Origin: Sphagnum compactum | Lineage: Eukaryota; Bryophyta; Sphagnopsida; Sphagnales | Reading direction: 5' to 3' | DNA: 64,000 bases | NCBI GenBank assembly: GCA_965153455.1 | Contig: OZ234503.1 | Location: 9,429,118-9,493,117, forward strand | Shown: piece by piece, positions 52,605 through 64,000 of the stretch | Position numbering within the stretch: position 1 is the first letter of the stretch | Layout: the number at the start of each line of letters is the position of its first letter | The notes under the pieces: generated by a model | What the model was told of the DNA's origin: nothing | What the model saw: only the letters and a program-made list of their open reading frames with translations | Databases searched by the model: none | Program-made: the position numbers and the translations under genes

Positions 52605-53925
52605 GTCATCCATTGATAGATCCGTCTATTATCCATTCATCGAGAAAAAATCGATTTTAGTTAATATTCGTATACCTCCAACGAAAATGATATCGTAATA
52701 ACCATCTATATATCTTCAAAAAAATGACCAATTATATATGAAATGGGAAAAGGGGTAACCTCCTTCTCCTTCTAATAAGGGTTCAATATTATCCCATATA
52801 TTCCTTGAATGTAAAGGGATAGGTCCATATAAGACATTAATAATAAAAAGTCTGGACGAAGCTATACCAACCGAAGCTATTACATTTGATAGAAACTTCA
52901 ACCAATTTTCTTTAGAAATTATTTCATAGGGACCATTGATTAATGAATATAGCCAATGAGACAAGGGCTTAGGATTCAATTGTCCCTGCAAAGTAGGATT
53001 TCCTATATATCCGGAAAATAAAATGGGTACTACTAGTACAAGTAAAAGAAATAACAATATTTTATCTGATTCTTTAGGATACAAACTATATCTCGCCCGG
53101 GATAAGATAATAACATCTCTTTTCATATTTATTCTGTTGTCTGCAAATAGTGGGATAGGTCTTTTTTCTTTCCTATCCAACTCTTTGGATGTTGTTACCC
53201 CCGAAACAAAAAAAGATTCTTTGAAGGATTTGTCTTTGAAATTGCCTTTGATAGTGATGAAATATATATGAAACATATAAAATGCAGTTAATCCAACCAT
53301 GATCCAAGCTATCCATCCAATAACTGGGAAAAACATCCAACTACCTGCAAGAATCTCATCCTTAGACCAAAAACAAGGGAGAAGCAGAATACCACAAAGA
53401 GAAAGTGCACCTATAAGAAAAGTGGTCCTTGTAATTGGCATATGTTTTCTCAAACCACCGATAAAAGCCATATTTTGACTCTTACCTGGGGAATATCCAA
53501 CAATTGGTTCCATACAATGAATCATAGATCTGGATTCGAGAAATAATAAAGCTTTGGAATAAGCCTGTGTGATTAAATGAAATAGACCGGCTTTGTAAGA
53601 ACCTATACCTAGAGCTAGAATCATATACCCTAATTGAGACATAGTAGAATAAGCTAAACCTTTTTTAATATATCTTTGAGCAAGAGCTATGGTAGCTTCT
53701 AATAGAGCCGTTGCTGCACCTGTCCAAGAAATTACACCCATTACCAGAGGTACAGCCTGAAAAAGAGGAAATAGGCGAGCTACAAGAAAAATACCTGCTG
53801 CTACCATAGTAGCAGCAGACATAGGAGTAGGTCCCTCCATATCGTTGGGTAACCATACGTGGAGTGAAAATTGCGCAGATTTAGCCACTAGACCTCAAAA
53901 TACTAAATGTTACTACATATATCTA
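52605..53925 (-). pseudogene. ndhF: Plastid ndhF fragment (NUPT2)
   Basis: The minus strand gives a 390-codon open frame of NADH dehydrogenase-like subunit 5. It runs from AKSAQFSLHVWLP (near 53,885) through MEGPTPM, AATMVAAGIFLVARL, YSTMSQLGYMILALGIGSY, HLITQAYSKALLF, IVGYSPGKSQNMAF, CFWSKDEILAGSW and GLTAFYMFHIY to FIYNWSFF. After that stop the family sequence continues (RYIDGYYDIIFVGGIR...) to about 52,608. Both ends of the gene are missing. A four-codon gap (LIHA) precedes AATMVAAG. That 390 codons stay open suggests a more recent or luckier insert than NUPT1. The right edge joins AKR unit C. Confidence 0.95.
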
Positions 53926-55262
53926 TATAACCCAGTTCTTTGATTTCTTTTCAGAACTTCATTTATGAACCCTAAGAACCGCCCTGATAACTGGCAGGGG
54001 TTCGGTGCCATTTCTACTACCCAACCAACACTGGTGCGAAGTAGACCGTGAGGTGTTGTGATTTAGAATGGACTCGTAAGAACTAGTCTAAGCATCTGAG
54101 CTCCACAGCAAGTCACAATTCTCTTAATAAAAAATTCATACGTATTATCGAAGCCTTATAATTTGCATAATATGGGCATATCAGTTCACTCTGGCCAATT
54201 GATCCAAGCAATATTTGTTCATGTCATTGCCATTCACATTCTATCAACTACGGCCTAAACCCTAAATCCCTCTTTCCATGAAGAAAGTGGTGGGGACAAG
54301 GCATAATGCCGCGATAATTGCATATTGGCAGGAAGACTAACGCCACCTGCAACTCCATCAATAGGCACAGCAGCTTCAATCTCTGCAATTTCCTCTTTGC
54401 TCAAACCAACAGCAACAGCTCCAATGTTGGACTCTAGATTCGCCTTCTTGGTGGTCCCTGGAATGGGAACCACATCATTACCCTTATGCAAAACCCAAGC
54501 AAGTGCCAGTTGATTCAATGAGCATTTCTTTTTCTCAGCAATCGCCTCCAGTTGCTCTCGTAGGACCTTGTTCTTCTCAAAGTTTTCACCTGTCATCCTT
54601 GGCAGATTCTGCACAGATAAATTACAAATTCAGTTTTCTGGTATTAATGGTTACCACCTTCATCAATTTTCATTGGAAAAGATACATTGCATAGGTGACC
54701 TGAGCTTCTGTGACCCCAAAACAAAAAATCACAGGGCCCTGCAGAAAACAAGAGCAAATGATAAAGTTCAACAAAAGAGGACTAATTAGCAATTTCTAGA
54801 GTAGAAAAACAACAGGTAAGCAGTGATGGGGAGATCACAGACCGCACGCATGTCACCCTCTTTGTTTCCTTCCACAGTGTAACCAGCAAAAAACCCCCGC
54901 CCAAGTGGACTGTAAGGCACTATTGCTATCCCCAACTCCCTGCACACAAATACATACATGCACATACACATTTCTTTCAACAGAAACTCCACCTATCCAC
55001 ATTGTGAATTGCAAGCAATGGAGGAGCATCTGGTAAGTAGACTTGAATGTCTATTGACTCATGCTTCTTTCATGCCAGGCACACTGTAGTAAGCTGTGAA
55101 AAACAACAGCTTGCAATTCCATGTTGATAGATCCACATTGAAAGCAGCTGGCTATATGCAACAAACATCCTCTTGAACATTTGCTTGAAAACTAAAAAAT
55201 TATTCTGGGTTGAACACAAAGGTTGATTTGCAACAAGATAGCACTGTAAGTTATTTTACCTA
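53925..55262. repeat. Segmental duplication unit C (partial)
   Basis: Matches 25,335-26,683 of unit A from 'acccagttctt.gatttc' through exons 5 and 4 and intron 3, and ends at the exon 3 donor ('ttttacctacatg'). Confidence 0.92.
54255..54939 (-). pseudogene. Aldo-keto reductase copy C, exons 4-5 only
   Basis: Exon 4 (54,939-54,843, 97 bp) and exon 5 (54,608-54,255) are open and almost identical to copies A and B: RELGIAIVPYSPLGRGFFAG, IPGTTKKANLESNIGA, YALSPPLSSWK. A one-base deletion in the 'aaatcccctc' run changes the end from EGI to EGFRV. Exons 1-3 with all catalytic residues are absent; the homology stops exactly at the exon 3/intron 3 border. It may be spliced to gene D upstream only if the 850-bp insertion between them were removed, which is unlikely. 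Confidence 0.9.
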
Positions 55263-55264
55263 CA

Positions 55265-55727
55265 TGATCTCCGTGGGCTTGGTGCATGATAAATTTTGCC
55301 TTGTGCTTTATCATCGTGTCCTAGGCCCCTTATTTTTGAGAATGCCCCCATCCTAGGGCTTTACACTACACATAATTTCTTGCCATACATGGCATAGAGG
55401 TCTTACGATAGATGGAGCCTCACACATGGTGCATTTCATTTCACCTCCGCTCTATATGGAGTGAAGAAGGCAAAGGGCTTGGTTCAAGAGGTGATAATAT
55501 TGTAAGGTAACACCCCAAGGTGAGAACTTATCATATGAAGACTATGAGTTGAACCTTATCATAAACATAAGCGGACCACAAGGCCATAGGAGGAGGTGAA
55601 TTTAACCTCTACTATTTGAGAGTGAGAGTGGGCTTACTTCTATTCGAGGTTCCTAAGTAGGGAAAAGGTCCTTCATAAGGTCCGCCTCACTGTTAAGTAG
55701 TATAGGCATAAGATCCCTCTCTTTTTT
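55265..55727. other. Unidentified insertion beside AKR copy C
   Basis: Sequence not found elsewhere in the window lies between the broken end of unit C and the 340-bp repeat. No gene or transposon motif seen. Confidence 0.5.
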
Positions 55728-56070
55728 AGGAGGGATTTTCACAAACATAAGTTGACCTCCAAATACACTAGGAGATTTCTCAGAGTGCCCTAAGGTAAGG
55801 GAGGTTTAGGTTTAGGGTTACAAGTTGAATTACGGTGGGTGGTACGGCCAATGGTAGTTGGTAATTGAGCATAGTGGTTCTGATCCAATATATGACCCGG
55901 ATAACCAATGTGGTTATAGCTATGGGACAGGAATAGCCGTAAAAATTAGTAACAAAGTGATAGGCTAATTGCAAAGAAAAAAATCAATTGCATTATTGCC
56001 ACATTTTGTACATGAATAATGCATTGATTTGCCAATGTATGGCATATATATGTGTTTTGAGTAGATGGAT
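55728..56070. repeat. 340-bp duplicated segment, copy 2
   Basis: Copy of 45,172-45,512 with a few substitutions. Here it is followed within about 50 bp by the broken exon 3 of AKR gene D. Confidence 0.92.
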
Positions 56071-56114
56071 AGGAAAAGTGATATCGGATTTTGATGCACA
56101 GGTATAATGCCTAA

Positions 56115-58221
<2,107 letters not shown>

Positions 58222-59254
58222 AAACATATATACAATGACGAGCATATATGAGGACTCTAAAGTTTCAACTAAAGTTTCTAGAGCTTTGAACACAAGTATT
58301 GACTATTTATCAAAAAATTTGAAGGGTAATACCCTTCTTGCACAAGGTATTATTACAGTGATGAGGAAGTCTTGACCCGTGCTTTCAATTAATCGAAGCT
58401 GGACAACCAATGGAGCTCTTTGATTGTTGCTCAAGGTATTGGGGTTGTCATGGCATGATGCAAGGAAGCATTGGAAGTTCAGAAGTCTCATGTGTAGTTG
58501 CCCTAAGAGGGTGGGGACCTTCACACATTCATACATACATGTAGGGAAAGAACTATTCAAATTTGGTCTCTTTCGTATTTGAAAGCATCACCCCTAAGCA
58601 AAATTTCACTTGAAATTTGAGGGATTTTACAAAAATTGGAAGATCACAAGAAAAAACTATCTTCCACATTCTTAAGGTCCCACAAATTTAATTTTCAAAG
58701 TTATTTTCAAAGAGTAAAAAGAACAACTTTTGGACTCTTCAAAAATGATAACATCAATTGAGGAAAAGCCTCCAAGTCGTTATGTACATAAGTTTTTGCA
58801 AAATTGACGTAGCCTTTAACTTTACACAAAATTGCTTATGACTATGGTGGCATCGACTGCGCCACACGAGGCTTGCAAACACTCGTTCATTCTTGTGGAA
58901 AGAATGAATGATGTGGAAAGAAGAATGACGAAGTTGCTATGCCACTTTCATTTCCATCTTTTTGGTCCGTGGGATGTGCAATGAAATAATGATGATGTAA
59001 ACTTGCCATACTTCATTAAAAAGCTTGGGCCTACCCAATGAAATTTCATCCTCCCCATCCAATTTATGGCTTGGGCCCAAAGTCATGATCTTCAATCTCA
59101 ATTGTCCCTCCCAAGTGGGTCAAGAAGAACTGGAGTTGTTGTACCCACTGAAAACATTTAGGCAATGGTTCTGAATAAAAGGAAGCAGGGCTCCAAATTC
59201 TTCAACCTTTTGTTGAAAGTAAGAAGGTTATGGGAACTCTTCTTTTTTTTTTCT

Positions 59255-59480
59255 TTTTTTCCAATTTTGTGATGTAGTTTAGGTGGTGATCATTACGTGG
59301 GTTTAGTCAAATTTCACTATTAACAAAATATGAAAGGAATTTTTTTTTAACATCCTTGTATATTTGTTGCTCCCTACTTGAACCATATATAGAAATCTGA
59401 CAATTTTTAAAAAAATATTTGTGTTTTTTTATTAAAAAAATTGATCGTTTTTTTTTTTCATTGAATTTGCAACAAAAATT
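59255..59480 (-). repeat. Dispersed repeat family T, copy 5 (inverted)
   Basis: Lies inside the 610-bp block found only in this copy of the large duplication. Contains 'gtgatgtagtttaggtggtgatcat', 'cttgaaccatatatagaaatctga' and poly-T runs. Confidence 0.55.
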
Positions 59481-62400
59481 TCAATTCTTTTTTGCAATAG
59501 TGTGAAATTTTGGACACACAAAAAGGCCATATGGGAAGAGCATTTCATGTGACTTGTCTATTGATTTTCATCATTTTCAAAGTCCATAAAAGTAAGTTCA
59601 CCATATGGGTTCAAATCAGACCCATTGCTTGTGTCATTTTTAGTCATTCATGTCATTGTAGTCGCAACATGCACAAACATAGTCAAACTTTTAACATGTA
59701 AATGTAATTTTGACATCATATTGATTGACCATTCTCAAATATACTTGTAAAATATTTTATTATATTAAAAATTTATTTTTTTATTCTTGACTTATGATAA
59801 ACTCATCAGAGGTCTCAATGGTTTCATGTTTTTATTTGTAATTTTGTAATCATTTTCTTGTATTTATGTCAAAGAATGTATTATTTAAATAAAAATTTTG
59901 ACATATTATTTTAACGTTAAATATGCACCCAATTGCAAGAGCTAATGTTAGTTTAAAAGTTGAAAAGAAAGGGCAATCTTTGATACATATGTTTTAAATT
60001 ATGAATGTTTTTTTGAAAAAGAACAGTAAAACTTCATTCATCTTTTTTCATATTTTATTCTGGTTAAGTATAAAACAATAGAACCTTTATAATTCATGAA
60101 TTTGCACCTAATTATTTTTTGAATCGTTATAATTTTAACAAAAATATAAAACTTTCTTTACAAAATGCTTGAAAACATATCCACCCACTATCACACGAAG
60201 TGAGGAATTAAGATTAATGAACATCCACACCACTTAACACAATTATTATGATGGGTCCAAACCAATCTTGTGCAATTTTTTGGAAAAAGAAATTATGATC
60301 CTAGTTTTGATTTTATTTCTTTGAATTGGAGGTTTTTCAAGTGCAAGTTTTCTTCCCATTTAAAAACCTTACAATTTTGATTCTAACACATTTTTTCAAA
60401 TTCAATAACCTTTGGGTTTGGTTCAAAACAATGGTCTGGTTCCATGTAGACATTAAACATTCCCTGATGCTAGATATTGTATAACCAAAAAAACAATTAA
60501 TCAAATTAAAATCAAGGTTTGTATAAGTATGGACTTCAACCAACTAATAAAATTTGATATTTAACTTTGAAATTGAGCCTACTTCTCAACTTTTTAAAAA
60601 AATCAGCTTGCCTATTTAAAGAATTTACCCATGTTTTTTTAAATAGTTTTTTTACAATTCCAGTTTGTAATCCAAATCTAGCAAAAGAATAGTTTCAGTG
60701 TTTAGTTTTTGTGTCGGTTCTAACAAAAAGATGTGAACTTGGGTCCAAGTGACAACAACCTAACCCTAATGTCTGAGTTTTAACACTAAAAATTAGATAC
60801 CTTCATAACACTAATCCAAACATGTAATTAGAACCCACAAAACATTTAACAACTAACTAATTTTTCATGTCTTGAAGTGGTAAATTAAATTGCATGTTGA
60901 GATTTTTTTAATATAATTTTACAATGATTCTTAAAATAGTTTATGGGAACATTTTATAAATTTGAAATAAATTTAATGAATATAAAATATCCCAAATCAT
61001 TTAAAAAATTGTAACAAATGTTTTTATTGCTTAATTTTAAAAAAAAAAGTGATTTTGGATGCTCTATATTCATCTTATTTGCATTCGTTTTATATACACA
61101 TTATAATAAATAATGATTCCAAAGTTATTCTCTTTGAATAACTAATTTAGTTCTACCACATCATCTTGATTAGTTAACACATCATTTTTTAGGCAAAACA
61201 CAGAGGAAATGGGATTGGTGTTAAGCTCACTGAATAAATCTAGTGAGTGCCAAGACTTTAAATGTTGAATTGGTCTTATTATTGCCAAATTCTCTAGAAA
61301 TATCAAAATATGGTCTTATTATAAGATGTTTCAAAGTGGGGTGTTTGCATAAAGAGTTTTGTAAAAATCAAAAACAAAAAACTCAAATGGTTTCTTCTAC
61401 CAAACGGTGAAGTGGAGTTTTTCAACTACAATTGTTTTTTTGCATAGATTGTAAAGAAAACAACCCTATGTAGAAATACACAAAATGTGGGTAAATCAAT
61501 AGTATTGTTGAAAAAAATCTTTTGGTAATGTCTTGTTTTCTCCAAGAGCAAAAACAATAACATAAAAATGATCTTCCTCTTTGTCACAAAAACTATCACA
61601 AGTAAAAAGTAATAGAATTGACATAAGGCAAAGATTTATCCTACTACGATAAATAATTCCATGGTTTTATCTTAGATCAACCTTTCAATTTTATCTTTAT
61701 TTTGGGAAATAAGTGAAGACCTCATTTTGAAATAAATACTTCATTCTTGTTGTTGAGGTCCATCTTATTTTTCATTGAACCTTTGGCATCACAAAAGGAG
61801 GAAAGTTGTGTGTATGTGTGTTTGTTTAAGAAGGTCAAAATGTGTAATTAGAAGTCAAATGAATTATTTTGCAAAAGGACTGCAAGTTTTTTTTTTCATA
61901 AGTAACTTTTACATGCAAATGAATTTTTTAATGAAACTTTTTGTAACTTGTTTTTAAAAATATTTTAAAAAATGCATCACATTTTTTTTGTTACACATTA
62001 TTGAATAAATATGAATTTTGAAAATTTGCAAGTTCCTTACATATTTAATGTTTCATTTTGAAAAATGATCTAAATTTTAAGTTATCACCAAAAATTAAAA
62101 TTTCACATTCTTTGATTTTATAATACTTTAAGCTATAACCTTTTTGAACACATCATGTAAATTATAACTCATTTATATGTGGTAAAGGACTCTTGAAGCT
62201 TTGAAATTTTGAAGCAATTTTGAAACATTCTTTGAATGTTTAAAGTTTTAGAATTTTACATTTTAAAAATATGAATGTTTTTTGAGTGTGGCTAATATGT
62301 TCTTATCATCTATATTTCTTTCAATGCAATTTCTTTTATTATATGAGTCCTTTTGATGATCCTTTACAAAATTGACTCCTTTTGACGTAATACATTTACA

Positions 62401-63196
62401 TTTTCAATCATCTTAAATTAGAACCAAAACTTAAAATTGGATCAAGTGAATTTTCATTCTACAATTTTTACCATCCATATGAGAAAAAAAAATATTAACT
62501 TGCCATGATTACTATGGTTTCAAATGGTAATTTTTAAATTTTTTTTAAAAAAAAAAGTGTGATTTTGATTGATTATGTTTAACATTTGACACCTTTTTTT
62601 GCTCCTTGTTACATGTTTTCTTCTACCAAATAGTGAAGTAACTCTTTTCAACCACAAATCATTTTTGACATAGATCCTAAATGCAACAACCTTATGTATT
62701 TTTAAAACATTTCCATGATTCATTATAAATAGACTTCTAATGCAAGGACAATTGCTGATTTGTTTATTCAACAAGCCCTACTATACCATCCACACAACAT
62801 AAGGACAAACAAGGCTAACAAGACTATTCTCTTTGGCCTTTGATTCGTGTTGGGATACCATGCCTTGCTTGACAACCTTCAAAGGTTTGTAATGACATTT
62901 TTGGGTATGTCAATGTGCTTGATCATGAATATCAATGCTCATAACAAAAAGAGGTAATTGAATACTGTTATTAAAATTCCTTTGTGACATAAACACATAA
63001 ATGCATGATAGCAAAATAGACACACAAATCCAAGAAACCTTAAACAACACCAAAAATTCAACAAGTTTTAAACTAAGAAAATTATCAAGGGCTCCATGCT
63101 CATGTTTATTGAATGCATGATCGTTGGTTGTTGCACTGGGAGCCTAGAGGTGACACATCAAATTATTCCTCAATGCATAATAACCACTTAAGTTTT

Positions 63197-64000
63197 CTAT
63201 TTCATTTGCATTATTTGTCTATTCAACAAAAATGAAACCCCAACGTATGTGAATGTTTTATTCATCAAAACATGTTCAAGGGACAAGATGCCTTCATCTT
63301 TTATGGTCATATTGTGAATGATCACACAAGCATGAAGGATGTTAATCACAATGCCCCTATCCCATTGTTTACACAATTTTTGGATTATGCCAAAAAGTGA
63401 TTGCAACATGCCAAATCACTATTCAATATCTTTTTGAGTTGTTTCTTGTTGAGTTGCAAACTATTTCTTTTTCTTCCTCTTCAACTCATGACAAGTTTGC
63501 ACAAAGATTGGCTACATTTGATGATACTATTGATTAACAATTAGTAGTCAAAGTAGTTCATGTAGTGATGTCCATTCACCTCAAAGCTCAAGTTCTTTCT
63601 TGCACCTTGTAACCAAAAGGAACTTGTGTAACACACTTATGTCAATGTTGTCACTGGGCATACCAAAAGAGCAATGCCAGATTCAAAGACTTTGATCTCA
63701 AATGGCTTTTGAAATTGTGGAACAATTCTTATTTCTATTAGTTTCTTGCCGAGAAACAAGCAAATTGTTCAACATTTATGCATGTGATCTAAAGAAGTGA
63801 ACATGCCTAGCTCAACCTTACATTGCATGAATTTACAATTGGTGTTCCAAATTCACTTGTCTCAAATACACATGCTTAAGCAACTCTCAAATGGCATGGA
63901 CAATTTTCTTTAAACTCTCCATGGTTTTGCTCTCTCATAAACAATATTCATCTATGGCGTTAGTTAAAACTCCATATGCAAACATCTTAATGAAGTCCAT
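63197..64000 (-). pseudogene. PIF/Harbinger transposase relic (second copy)
   Basis: Near 63,409-63,197 the frame reads KQWDRGIVINILHACVIIHNMTIKDEG, the C-terminal motif of plant PIF/Harbinger transposases (MRACIILHNMIVEDE). The N-terminal part (LPLQKC-like region) begins at the window edge near 63,900-64,000. It is a duplicate of the relic at 49,850-50,640, slightly better preserved at the HNM motif, and is interrupted by the extra 105-bp block at about 63,750. Confidence 0.8.

Larger units (their letters stand above)
58222..64000. repeat. Large segmental duplication, copy 2 (runs off the window)
   Basis: Collinear with 45,681-50,460. Extra blocks here are about 58,290-58,595, 59,030-59,640 and 63,750-63,850. 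The other copy has about 50 bp near 47,640-47,690 that is missing here. Confidence 0.92.

Noticed and set aside
51681-52608. Solo LTR of a retrotransposon
   Set aside because: Starts TGTCACAACC and ends near TCA, but no target duplication or second copy was seen; kept only as a low-confidence block.

Overview
The window is plant nuclear DNA. It is AT-rich, its genes are split by GT-AG introns, and it carries plant-type transposon relics (hAT, Tigger/pogo, PIF/Harbinger, a Helitron helicase scrap), TTTAGGG-type motifs and two blocks of decayed plastid DNA. The plastid blocks keep standard land-plant gene order and include clpP with a large interrupting intron, rpoA and ndhF. If they came from the plant's own plastome, Pinaceae and Gnetales (no ndhF) and most mosses (no plastid rpoA) are unlikely. 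The species cannot be fixed from the sequence alone.

Layout. 1-20,000 is mostly intergenic, with a degenerate 200-bp tandem array, a clean 4 x 103-bp array, dispersed repeats, and three aldo-keto reductase (AKR) loci: two clear relics (2.6-3.8 kb on -, 6.7-7.9 kb on +) and one almost perfect five-exon gene with a single nonsense codon (14.5-16.6 kb). A helicase scrap lies at 12.9 kb and an amino-acid-transporter scrap at 17.9 kb. 20,683-23,234 is an intact seven-exon gene for a 486-residue RGG/HABP4-type RNA-binding protein. 25,680-27,666 is the only AKR gene that reads intact through all five exons (348 residues, catalytic Asp-Tyr-Lys-His present).

28.0-41.56 kb is a nuclear plastid insertion running 5'-rps12, clpP, psbB, psbT, psbN, psbH, petB, petD, rpoA. 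It was later split by a Tigger/pogo element (TA target duplication) inside clpP and by a hAT element (8-bp target duplication) inside psbB. It separates AKR copy A from its near-identical copy B (41.6-43.6 kb), which is dead by a frameshift and has lost the catalytic His. A second plastid fragment (ndhF, 52.6-53.9 kb) borders a third copy, C, which has only exons 4-5. C is followed by a diverged AKR gene D with exons 1-2 and the start of exon 3.

The right half repeats itself: AKR copy, a 340-bp repeat and a roughly 5-kb PIF/Harbinger-bearing block appear at 41.6-50.5 kb and again, with large indels, at 53.9-64.0 kb. The overall picture is an AKR cluster growing by segmental duplication, with plastid DNA lying at the duplication breakpoints and later transposon insertions providing relative dating. 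I saw no new multi-gene enzymatic or defence system.
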